Assembly (NCBI GenBank): GCA_002435715.1
Contig: DISD01000079.1
Span: 1-64,000, forward strand
Direction: 5' to 3'
DNA from: Rhodospirillaceae bacterium UBA6219
GTDB lineage: Bacteria; Pseudomonadota; Alphaproteobacteria; Rhodospirillales; Magnetospirillaceae
Length of the DNA: 64,000 nt
Shown piece after piece: positions 1-7,065 of the stretch. Under the pieces are notes generated by a model. It was not told the origin of the DNA. It was given only the letters and a program-made list of their open reading frames with translations, and made no database searches. Positions within the stretch are counted from its first letter, which is position 1, and each line of letters begins with the position of its first letter. Made by a program: the position numbers and the translations under genes.

Positions 1-446
1 GTCCGAATGGACGGGGCCTCCTCTGTCGCGCGCCAATCCTCGTAGGCGGTCAGTTTCCTGGGGGTGATCTCGGTGATCTTGGTCTTGCCGAAATAGGGGA
101 TGTGGAAGCGGCGGACGATGGCTTCGTAGGCATCCACCTTGATCTTGGTGGAAATGCCTTTCTCGACCTCGACCCGTTTGCGCTTCAGCCATTGCTCGGC
201 GATGAAGGCGAAGGTCTTGCCGCCGGGCTCGATCCCGCGTTCGCGATCCACCTCGGCATAGAGCATGCGCTTCTTGGCGACCTTGACGGCTTCCCGCTCA
301 TCGTCGGTGCCGGTGCTGAACGGGTTCAGGGCGACGCCGTCGTCCAATTTGCAGCGCGCATACCACATGGCGCTGTTGGGGCGACGATAGAGCGCGATCG
401 CTCCGTCCTCGTGGTAGCGGTATTCCTGCTTGGCCTCGCGTGCCAT
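1..446 (-). CDS. Tyrosine-type site-specific recombinase (integrase), 3' part outside window
   Basis: The first 148 residues of an integrase are visible; the gene continues past the left edge. The ATG is at 446 and the protein starts MAREAKQEYRYHEDG. The N-terminal part resembles the arm-binding region of phage/ICE integrases. From about residue 82 a SAM-like core-binding domain begins (TFAFIAEQWLKRKRVE, then FGKTKITEITPRKLTAYEDW). The catalytic R-H-R-Y domain would lie off-window and cannot be checked. The gene starts about 130 bases from the 3' end of tRNA-Thr and is transcribed away from it, the usual arrangement for an element integrated at a tRNA 3' end. Family assignment is good; whether the element is a prophage or an ICE is unknown. 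Confidence 0.8.
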   Translation of the reverse strand, partial: MAREAKQEYRYHEDGAIALYRRPNSAMWYARCKLDDGVALNPFSTGTDDEREAVKVAKKRMLYAEVDRERGIEPGGKTFAFIAEQWLKRKRVEVEKGISTKIKVDAYEAIVRRFHIPYFGKTKITEITPRKLTAYEDWRATEEAPSIR

Positions 447-572
447 TTTGCGCCCCACAGCTTGCAGTTGTGCTTGCGCCGCAAGCCAACTGCGAAATCA
501 CTGCGAATTGCAAAACAGCGGCCTGCGCTTGTCAATGCGCTTGGCTAACCGTTTGTTTTTATTGCTGATTTA
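1..572. mobile_element. Edge of an integrative element inserted at tRNA-Thr
   Basis: The integrase gene and the AT-richer stretch 447–572 lie directly 3' of tRNA-Thr(CGU). Integrases of this class commonly recombine in tRNA 3' ends, regenerating the tRNA. Only this edge is in the window; cargo and the second attachment site are not. This is an inference from the int/tRNA geometry. Confidence 0.5.
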
Positions 573-600
573 TGGTGCCGGCGGAGGGACTCGAACCCCC
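573..600. other. Putative attachment-site core in the tRNA-Thr 3' end
   Basis: The T-arm, acceptor 3' strand and CCA of the tRNA face the integrase. A direct copy of part of this stretch should exist at the far end of the element, outside the window. The core boundaries cannot be fixed from one end. Confidence 0.35.
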
Positions 601-648
601 GACCTTGGCTTTACGAAAGCCCTGCTCTACCAACTGAGCTACGCCGGC
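573..648 (-). tRNA. tRNA-Thr (anticodon CGU)
   Basis: A 76-nt cloverleaf is readable on the minus strand. The acceptor arms are GCCGGCG/CGCCGGC, the D-arm is GCTC..GAGC, and the anticodon loop is TTCGTAA (anticodon CGT, reading ACG). The T-arm is GGGGG-TTCGAGT-CCCTC, followed by discriminator A and an encoded CCA. The acceptor stem is fully paired. The gene borders an integrase at its 3' side. Confidence 0.95.
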
Positions 649-675
649 ACTGCCTTGCCATCAGCAAGGGACCGG

Positions 676-704
676 AAATTAGCTTTTGCCGGATGTTTTT
701 GCAA
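676..704 (-). promoter_or_regulatory. Predicted sigma-70-type promoter of tRNA-Thr
   Basis: On the minus strand TTGCAA (699–704) and TAATTT (676–681) are separated by exactly 17 bases. They lie about 28 bases upstream of the mature tRNA 5' end. Spacing and position fit a housekeeping promoter; the match to consensus is moderate. Confidence 0.5.
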
Positions 705-713
705 GTATGCCGA

Positions 714-1127
714 TCATGGGAAAAGCGGGCGGACGAAACGGGCGCTGGCGCCGCGTTCGATGGCGGCGGCGCTCAGGCGGTCCAGATCCAGGCGATGGCG
801 CAGCATTTCCATCAGGCGGCGGGTTTCCGGGTGGCCTTCGCCGTCCGAGGCGGCCACGTCGCAGGCCAGGGCATAGGCGGTTTCCCGCAAATTGGTCGGC
901 ACCGCCGCCTTGATGAAGTCCAAGGCCCGGTTCATCCCGTCGTCGGAATCCAGCAATTCGGCGCAGGCCGCCGTGGTCTTGATCAGCAGCGACGGGTCGT
1001 AATCGGAAAAAACCGGCAGGAAGCCGACGATTTCGCCAATGGTCTTCAGTTCGGCGTCGGTCATCTCGCCATCCGAGGCCGAAACCAGCACCATGACATA
1101 GACCAATCCGGCGTGATGGCTGAGCAT
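714..1127 (-). CDS. TerB-like (tellurite resistance TerB fold) protein
   Basis: This is a 137-aa all-helical protein. Two copies of the acidic motif seen in TerB-fold proteins are visible: SASDGEMTDAELKTIGEIV near the N-terminus and AASDGEGHPETRRLMEML near the C-terminus. Such motifs bind metal in TerB relatives. The start at 1127 is chosen because AGGAAGGAT lies just upstream of that ATG; an in-frame codon at 1154 lacks a ribosome site. The gene stands alone between the tRNA and a divergent signalling operon, with no other ter genes nearby. A tellurite phenotype should therefore not be assumed; a stress or metal-sensing role is only a guess. Confidence 0.65.
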   Translation of the reverse strand: MLSHHAGLVYVMVLVSASDGEMTDAELKTIGEIVGFLPVFSDYDPSLLIKTTAACAELLDSDDGMNRALDFIKAAVPTNLRETAYALACDVAASDGEGHPETRRLMEMLRHRLDLDRLSAAAIERGASARFVRPLFP

Positions 1128-1230
1128 GGTTGATCCTTCCTGTGTTTTTCCCAAGGGACTTTAGGCTTGCGGCAAGGCGCGGCGTCAAGCATAGATTTCT
1201 TAGGGATGTCGATGGCGCGAGGAATGGGCG

Positions 1231-1599
1231 GTGACGGTGAAGAAAACGGTATTGCTGGTGGATGACAGCCGTGTGGCGCGGATGATGACGCGCCGGATGA
1301 TCGAAACCGACCGCCCGGGTTGGGAGATCGTCGAGGCCGCCACCGGTGAAGAAGCGCTCGAGGTTTATTCCCGCGTCTTGCCGGATTTCGTCATCTTGGA
1401 CGTCAACATGCCGGGGATGGGAGGATTGGAAGCGGCGAAGCGCTTGAAGGAAGTCTATCCCCAGTCGGTGATCACCTTGTTGACCGCCAACATTCAGGAC
1501 CCGGTACGGGACCAGGCCGATTCTTTGGGCGTGGGCTTCCTGTCCAAGCCGGTCCGCGGCGACGTGCTGATGGCTTTCCTGAGCATGGATGACGAATGA
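1231..1599 (+). CDS. Single-domain response regulator (CheY-like receiver)
   Basis: This 122-aa protein is a lone receiver domain with no output domain. The acidic pocket is D11/D12, the phospho-acceptor is D57 in ILDVNMPG, the switch residue is T85 in TLLTAN, and the conserved lysine is K106 in LSKPV. Translation starts at a GTG; nearby ATGs are out of frame. The stop overlaps the next start (ATGA at 1596–1599), so it is probably co-translated with the CheC-like phosphatase downstream. That pairing suggests a receiver whose phosphorylation is reset by its neighbour and that feeds the c-di-GMP enzyme encoded third in the operon. Confidence 0.9.
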   Translation: MTVKKTVLLVDDSRVARMMTRRMIETDRPGWEIVEAATGEEALEVYSRVLPDFVILDVNMPGMGGLEAAKRLKEVYPQSVITLLTANIQDPVRDQADSLGVGFLSKPVRGDVLMAFLSMDDE

Positions 1600-2225
1600 C
1601 CGACTTTCTGGATGACGTCCAACGTGACGCGGTCACCGAAATCATCAATATCGCCATCGGCCAGGCGGCCGGCGCGCTGTCGCAATTGGTCGACGAGGAA
1701 GTGCGGCTGTCGGTGCCGCTGGTCCACTTCCTGACCCCGGATCGCGCCGCCTTGCGGTTGGACGAGGAAACCGGCGGCGGCGAATCGGTGGCGGTGCGCC
1801 AGCATTTCCAGGGCCCCTTCGCCGGCGACATCTTGTTGATCTTCCCCGAACGGCGCAGCCTGCATCTGGTCCGCCAGATGCTGGGCGACGACCTGCCGGT
1901 GGACCAGCTGACCGAACTGGAACAAGAAGCCCTGATGGAAGTGGGCAACATCATTCTCAACGCCTGCCTGGGGTCTTTGGCCAACCAGTTGGGCATGGGG
2001 GTGGAAAGCTCGCTGCCGTGCTATATTCGCGGTCGTGGCCGCAGTATCTTGGACCGTGGTCCGCGTCCGGAAGGGGAATCGGAGATGGTCATGTTCCTGC
2101 ACGTGGATTTTTCGGTGCGTGCCAAGGACGTGCATGGCTATCTGGCTTTCGTCATGGACATTTCCTCGGCCCGGCATTTCATCGATGCCGTCCAGGCCTA
2201 TGTGACCGCGCAGCTGGGGGGCTGA
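1596..2225 (+). CDS. CheC/CheX-family chemotaxis phosphatase
   Basis: This 209-aa protein carries two CheC-type active-site helices. One is near the N-terminus (RDAVTEIINIAIGQAAGALS, with E15 and N18). The other is near residue 110–130 (EQEALMEVGNIILNACLGSL). In CheC, CheX and FliY the E..N pair positions water to dephosphorylate CheY~P. The protein therefore most likely dephosphorylates a receiver, plausibly the CheY-like protein encoded just upstream, with which it overlaps by four bases. The next gene starts three bases after the stop, completing a tight three-gene operon. The length matches CheC proteins with both sites intact. Confidence 0.85.
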   Translation: MTDFLDDVQRDAVTEIINIAIGQAAGALSQLVDEEVRLSVPLVHFLTPDRAALRLDEETGGGESVAVRQHFQGPFAGDILLIFPERRSLHLVRQMLGDDLPVDQLTELEQEALMEVGNIILNACLGSLANQLGMGVESSLPCYIRGRGRSILDRGPRPEGESEMVMFLHVDFSVRAKDVHGYLAFVMDISSARHFIDAVQAYVTAQLGG

Positions 2226-2228
2226 TCG

Positions 2229-4952
2229 ATGCCCGGCATCGTTCCGGATCAGGTGCTGCGAACTTTGACCGATGCCGGCGAGATCGGCATCGTGCTGCTG
2301 GGGCACGACGGCAAGGTGGTGCTGTGGAACGCCTGGATGTCCAAGGCGTCGGGGATCCAAGCCGAAACCGCCCAGGGCCGGCGTCTGGAAGAATTGTATC
2401 CCCACCTGGCTGGGGCGCGGGTGATTTCCGCCATCGACGAGGCGTTGCACAGCGGGCTTTCCGCCATTTTGTCGTCGTCCATCAACAAACGCCTGTTTCC
2501 GCTGAACCATGAAGGCCGAGTGCCCGGCAAGCCCGAGCCCATGCAGCAGATCGTCGCGGTCAAGCCGGTGGCGGTACGGGGCGGCGGCCGCGACTGCCTG
2601 ATCCAGGTGTTCGACGTCACCACCATGAGCCACCGCGAGGCGCTGCTGCGCCAGCAGGCCAAGACCATGCAGGCGCTGGCGGAAAACTATCGTCTGTCGG
2701 AACTGCACAACCGCGCCATCGTCGACAACACCGCCGACGCCATCGTCACCTTCGGCGAGGACGGCGCCATCGGCACCTACAACCCGGCCGCCATTCGCAT
2801 TTTCGGCTACGACCCCTATGAAATCGTCGGCAAGTCGGTGGCGCAGCTGATTCCGGAACTGGTGGTGCAGGGCGGCGCTTTGGATACCGAGCGTTTCCTG
2901 GACATCCGTGCCGAGGTCGAAGGCCGTCGCAAGATCGGCTCGACCTTTCCGTTGGAATTGTCGCTGAACGCCATGGAACTGGGCGGCCAGCGCCTGTTCG
3001 TCGCCATCGCCCACGACATCACCGAGCGCAAGGCCGCCGAGGCCGAAATGCGCAAGCAAAAGGAATGGCTGTCCACCCTGATCAACGCCATGCCCGATCT
3101 GGTGTGTTTCCGCGACGGCAAGGGGCGTTGGCTGGTGGCCAACAAGTTCTATCTGGAACTGGCCGGGCTGGATCACGTGGATTACCACGGGCGGACATCG
3201 TCGGACCTGGCGCATATGAGCAGCGGTTTCGGGGAATTCCTGCTGACCGGCTCGCTGACCGACGAACGGGCGTGGTCCGACAAGAAAACGGTGGCCTATG
3301 AAAAGGAACTGCCGACCCGCGACGGCGGCGCCAAGGTGTTCGACGTCATCAAGATTCCGCTGTTCGAAGACGACGGCAGCCGGCGCGGCTTGGTGATGGT
3401 CGGACGCGACGTCACCGAACGCAAGCTGGCCGCCGCCCGCATCCACCATCTGGCCCATCACGATTCGCTGACCGGGCTGCCCAACCGCGTGTTGTTCCAA
3501 GAACGCCTGCGCAGCGCCCTGGCCCAGGCCAAGCGGCTGGGTCACAAGGTGGCGCTGCTGTTCCTGGATCTGGACAAGTTCAAGGACATCAACGACACCT
3601 TGGGCCACCATGTGGGCGACCTGCTGTTGAAGGCGGTGGCCAAACGCCTGCTGCGTTGCGTGCGTGAATCCGACACCGTGGCGCGCCTGGGCGGCGACGA
3701 ATTCGCCGTGGTGCTGACCAATCTGGACGACCCGGACGGCGCCAGCACGGTGGCCGAATCCATCATCGCCTCGGTGGCCGAACCGTTCGGATTGGAAGAG
3801 CACGAGGTCAACACCTCGACCTCGATCGGCATCACCATTTTTCCCGACGACGCCGTTGATTCGGAACATCTGCTGAAAAACGCCGATCTGGCCATGTTCC
3901 GGTCCAAGGCCGAGGGCCGCAACAACTACCATTTCTACGTCGCCGCCATGGACGCGGAAATCCAGGCCCGCAAGGTGGTCGAACATGATTTGCGCCTGGC
4001 CTTGGGCACCGATCAGCTGGAAATGCACTACCAGCCGCTGATCGAGATGCGAACCGGTGAAGTGGTGGGCTGCGAGGCCTTGATCCGGTGGAACCATCCC
4101 GAACGCGGCTGGGTCAGTCCGGTGGACTTCATCCCCATCGCCGAACGCACCGACCTGATCGTGCCGCTGGGTCGCTGGATCCTGCACCGGTCCTGCCTGC
4201 AGGGCCGTGACTGGGCCCGCGCCGGCCTGCCGCCCTTGAAGATCGCCGTCAATCTGTCGCCGGTGCAGTTCAAGAACCATACGGCATTGTTGGCCATGGT
4301 CGCCGACATCTTGGACCAGACCGGCTTCGACCCCAGCTGCCTGCAATTGGAAATCACCGAAGGCATCGCCATGCAGAACGTGGAAGCCACGGTGGACGTG
4401 CTGCGCCAATTGCGCGACATGGGGGTGCGCATCGCCATCGACGATTTCGGCACCGGCTATTCGTCCTTGAACTACCTGAAGCGTTTCCCGGTGGACAAGC
4501 TGAAGATCGACCGCTCTTTCGTCGTCGACATCGGTCAGCACCCCGACAACGCCGCCGTGGTCACCGCCATCGTGTCCTTGGGCCATTCTTTGGGAACAAG
4601 GGTCAATGTCGAAGGGGTGGAAAGCCGCGAACAGCTGGATTTCCTGAAGGCCCAAGGGGTGGACGAAGCCCAGGGCTTCTATTTCGCCAAGGCCCTGCCC
4701 CGCCGTGGTTTCCCTACCGACTCCCCGATGGTAGGCTCGATCCTTGGTGCGGACGGAATCGATCAGGGCCGTGGTTTCCCTACCGACTCCCCGATGGTAG
4801 GCTGGCCTCAAAGTCGACGAACGCTCCGGTGGAGCCGTGGTTTCCCTACCGACTCCCCGATGGTAGGCTACGGCACGGCTGTCCTTCGCCGCCCCCTCAG
4901 CCGTGGTTTCCCTACCGACTCCCCGATGGTAGGCTGCCCTCGAATTGCTTGA
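2229..4952 (+). CDS. PAS–PAS–PAS–GGDEF–EAL c-di-GMP enzyme, C-terminus running into the CRISPR array
   Basis: This 907-codon frame encodes a soluble c-di-GMP enzyme. Three PAS-like sensor regions lie at about residues 10–110, 155–270 and 280–395. The GGDEF cyclase domain follows (signature GGDEF at 488–492, LFLDLDKFKDIND upstream). The EAL phosphodiesterase domain starts with EAL at 616 and has NLSPVQF, DDFGTGYSSL and KIDRSFV. Both catalytic motifs look intact. The EAL domain reaches its usual end (AQGFYFAKALP) at about residue 824 and then enters CRISPR repeat 1. Repeat plus spacer is 66 bases, a multiple of three, so the frame stays open through four repeats (each read as RGFPTDSPMVG) and stops in spacer 4. 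The last ~80 residues are thus array-encoded; the native C-terminus appears lost. Confidence 0.9.
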   Translation: MPGIVPDQVLRTLTDAGEIGIVLLGHDGKVVLWNAWMSKASGIQAETAQGRRLEELYPHLAGARVISAIDEALHSGLSAILSSSINKRLFPLNHEGRVPGKPEPMQQIVAVKPVAVRGGGRDCLIQVFDVTTMSHREALLRQQAKTMQALAENYRLSELHNRAIVDNTADAIVTFGEDGAIGTYNPAAIRIFGYDPYEIVGKSVAQLIPELVVQGGALDTERFLDIRAEVEGRRKIGSTFPLELSLNAMELGGQRLFVAIAHDITERKAAEAEMRKQKEWLSTLINAMPDLVCFRDGKGRWLVANKFYLELAGLDHVDYHGRTSSDLAHMSSGFGEFLLTGSLTDERAWSDKKTVAYEKELPTRDGGAKVFDVIKIPLFEDDGSRRGLVMVGRDVTERKLAAARIHHLAHHDSLTGLPNRVLFQERLRSALAQAKRLGHKVALLFLDLDKFKDINDTLGHHVGDLLLKAVAKRLLRCVRESDTVARLGGDEFAVVLTNLDDPDGASTVAESIIASVAEPFGLEEHEVNTSTSIGITIFPDDAVDSEHLLKNADLAMFRSKAEGRNNYHFYVAAMDAEIQARKVVEHDLRLALGTDQLEMHYQPLIEMRTGEVVGCEALIRWNHPERGWVSPVDFIPIAERTDLIVPLGRWILHRSCLQGRDWARAGLPPLKIAVNLSPVQFKNHTALLAMVADILDQTGFDPSCLQLEITEGIAMQNVEATVDVLRQLRDMGVRIAIDDFGTGYSSLNYLKRFPVDKLKIDRSFVVDIGQHPDNAAVVTAIVSLGHSLGTRVNVEGVESREQLDFLKAQGVDEAQGFYFAKALPRRGFPTDSPMVGSILGADGIDQGRGFPTDSPMVGWPQSRRTLRWSRGFPTDSPMVGYGTAVLRRPLSRGFPTDSPMVGCPRIA

Positions 4953-5796
4953 GTACCTTGTTGCCGCCGTGGTTTCCCTACCGACTCCCCGATGGTAGGC
5001 TTGCATAGGCATTCTCGAACCGCGAGACTCGGCCGTGGTTTCCCTACCGACTCCCCGATGGTAGGCTTAGCGAGGAATGCAACAGCATCAGGCTTCAAGC
5101 CGTGGTTTCCCTACCGACTCCCCGATGGTAGGCTCATCAACAGGTCATAGAGCGCCCTGGTGTCGCCGTGGTTTCCCTACCGACTCCCCGATGGTAGGCT
5201 GCCGAAATCCAGCGTGTGGTGGACTGAATCGCCGTGGTTTCCCTACCGACTCCCCGATGGTAGGCTCTTCACGTTTTGCTTGACCCCAGCGTATCGGCCG
5301 TGGTTTCCCTACCGACTCCCCGATGGTAGGCTTATAATTCAGCCCAGCTGCTATCAGGAGCAGCCGTGGTTTCCCTACCGACTCCCCGATGGTAGGCTCA
5401 AGGGCGCTGTCGGTGCCGCCATCGACGCGCCGTGGTTTCCCTACCGACTCCCCGATGGTAGGCTGCTGTCCGGTGACGCCGTTGGGGGTGTTGGGGCCGT
5501 GGTTTCCCTACCGACTCCCCGATGGTAGGCTTCGACAGATGGCGGCGCGGCGTCATGATCCGGCCGTGGTTTCCCTACCGACTCCCCGATGGTAGGCTCC
5601 CGGGTTGTGCCGTCCGGTCGTACTCAGCGCCGTGGTTTCCCTACCGACTCCCCGATGGTAGGCTCACGGGTCTGGGGAGCACCACCTCCTCAGAGCCGTG
5701 GTTTCCCTACCGACTCCCCGATGGTAGGCTGCAGCGCCGGCCATGGTGTCCCCCATGTTGGCCGTGGTTTCCCTACCGACTCCCCGATGGTAGGCT
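4702..5796 (+). CRISPR. Type II-C CRISPR array, 17 repeats and 16 spacers
   Basis: Seventeen 36-nt repeats, which look identical, begin GCCGTGG and end GGTAGGCT. Starts are 4702, 4768, 4834, 4900, 4966, 5032, 5099, 5165, 5231, 5297, 5363, 5429, 5496, 5563, 5629, 5695 and 5761. Spacers are 30 nt, except three of 31 nt (5068–5098, 5465–5495, 5532–5562). The plus strand is taken as the crRNA strand for two reasons. The tracrRNA anti-repeat (10573–10595, plus) is complementary to the repeat 5' half. The repeat 3' end also carries TGgTAGGCT, fitting the extended −10 pattern TGnTAnnnT found in repeats of type II-C systems that transcribe crRNAs from each repeat. The array converges on cas2. No degenerate terminal repeat and no obvious leader were seen. 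Confidence 0.98.
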
Positions 5797-5819
5797 CGCA
5801 ATCCGGCAATTTCTTGAAA

Positions 5820-5863
5820 CTCCTCTGGTTTCCGCGCCTTTTTCAGCGCCGAAATCAGAGGAG
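5820..5863. terminator. Long hairpin between CRISPR array and cas2
   Basis: Arms 5820–5837 (CTCCTCTGGTTTCCGCGC) and 5846–5863 (GCGCCGAAATCAGAGGAG) pair over 18 positions with two mismatches around an 8-base loop. The cas2 stop codon lies inside the right arm. There is no U-tract on either side, so it may be a transcription block or an mRNA 3'-end stabiliser rather than a canonical intrinsic terminator. It separates the convergent cas operon and array. Confidence 0.5.
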
Positions 5864-6160
5864 AAGCAATTGCGTGGGGGCGATTTTCTCGTTTTTCTGG
5901 GCGTCGCCCAGTAACAGGCGCATGCGGGCATATTGTTTTTCCGTCACTTGCAGGGCGCGGATACTGCCCTTGGCGGGCAATTGCTTGCAGATTCTGGCCA
6001 TGTGCTTGTCCACCGCGTCTTCGCCCCGGCAGACGCGGGCATAGACGGAATATTGCAGCATCATATAGCCGTCGTCTTTCAGGAAATTCCGAAACCGGGT
6101 GGCGGCACGGCGTTGCACCTTGGTTCCCACCGGCAGATCGAAAAACACGAACAGCCACAT
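5855..6160 (-). CDS. cas2: CRISPR-associated endoribonuclease/integrase subunit Cas2
   Basis: This 101-aa protein is a typical Cas2: MWLFVFFDLPVGTK (conserved D8 after the first beta strand), ATRFRNFLKDDGYMMLQYSVYARVC, then a beta-rich C-terminus. Cas2 dimers scaffold Cas1 in spacer acquisition. The ATG at 6160 is preferred because AAGAGG lies 7–8 bases upstream. An alternative in-frame ATG at 6184, overlapping the cas1 stop, would add eight residues. The gene order cas9–cas1–cas2–array, without cas4 or csn2, defines subtype II-C. The stop codon sits within a hairpin bordering the array. Confidence 0.95.
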   Translation of the reverse strand: MWLFVFFDLPVGTKVQRRAATRFRNFLKDDGYMMLQYSVYARVCRGEDAVDKHMARICKQLPAKGSIRALQVTEKQYARMRLLLGDAQKNEKIAPTQLLLL

Positions 6161-6180
6161 GATGCGAACCTCTTGGCTTT

Positions 6181-7065
6181 TCATGATTGCACGGTGGGCA
6201 AGATCAGTTCGGCGGCATCGGCGCTGGTGATGGCGCGGACCAGCGACGCGGCCACCTGCTCGACCGCCGCCGACAGCGTCATGGTGTCTCGACCCAGGGA
6301 CACATCGGCCAACAGAATGGCGACCATGGCGCGGCGGTCTTCCAGGCTCAGCTCGTCGTCCTTGGCCGGGGCTTGGGCCTGGGCCAGCAGGTCAACGAAG
6401 GGGCGGAAGGGTTCGATGATGTCGTCGGCCAGATTGAAAGCGTTGCCGATGCTGGCATGGTGCAGGCCGAAGGCGGGCAACAATCCGCTGGCCACCAAGG
6501 CGCGGGCGATGACGGCGCGGAGGACCGCATAGCCGTAATTCAGCAATTTGTTGCGCCGGTCCTGGTCGTCGTCGCGGCGGAAATCGTTGAACAGGCACGA
6601 CCAGTACTGACGGGCGGCGCGGGCTTCGACGTTGTCGGGATCGCCCGATCCCACATGGCGGGCCATTTCCGCCACCAGCTTGCCGCCGTCACGTCCGGTC
6701 TTGTCCAAGATGGCGGCCTGGTTGGTGATCTTGGCTTTGACGATGGCCTGCCACAGCCGCTTTTTCAGTGGCGCGCTCATCGCCACCTGCTTTTCCGCCA
6801 TGCCGGCCTGACGGTGGTGGCCGTGAAAGGGCAGCAAGATGCCGTTGGGCAGATGGCTGGCATCGGTGGTCACCACCACCAAGCCGGCTTCCATACAGGC
6901 CGAGAGCAGGTTGGCGGTCAGGCTGGCCTGGGGGGTATCCAGAACCAGCCAGGCCAAGTCTTCCAGGGCCAGACGGACGGTGCCGTCGGCTTGTTCCACC
7001 ACCATCTGACCATCGGCCAAAGACAGGCGGGCTTTTTGACTTAGATGCACACCTCGCCATGCCAT
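6181..7065 (-). CDS. cas1: CRISPR integrase Cas1 (type II)
   Basis: This 294-aa protein is the catalytic subunit of the Cas1–Cas2 spacer integrase. Metal-binding residues expected in the family are visible: E147 (DNVEARAARQYW), the histidine of GLHHAS (202/203) and the acidic cluster NLADDIIEPF (D214, D215, E218). The N-terminal beta-sandwich and C-terminal helical domain are of normal length for type II Cas1. The ATG overlaps the last 25 bases of cas9 and is preceded by AGGAG. It overlaps the alternative cas2 start, so the three genes form one translationally coupled operon. Confidence 0.96.
   Translation of the reverse strand: MAWRGVHLSQKARLSLADGQMVVEQADGTVRLALEDLAWLVLDTPQASLTANLLSACMEAGLVVVTTDASHLPNGILLPFHGHHRQAGMAEKQVAMSAPLKKRLWQAIVKAKITNQAAILDKTGRDGGKLVAEMARHVGSGDPDNVEARAARQYWSCLFNDFRRDDDQDRRNKLLNYGYAVLRAVIARALVASGLLPAFGLHHASIGNAFNLADDIIEPFRPFVDLLAQAQAPAKDDELSLEDRRAMVAILLADVSLGRDTMTLSAAVEQVAASLVRAITSADAAELILPTVQS

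Noticed and set aside
714..1127. Tellurite-resistance operon
   Set aside because: Only a single TerB-fold gene is present; no other ter genes lie nearby.
1494..5012. A 1172-codon open frame on the minus strand spanning CheC, the GGDEF/EAL gene and the first repeats
   Set aside because: It is the antisense of clearly coding genes in GC-rich DNA, with no family motifs; the repeat part is just CRISPR read backwards.
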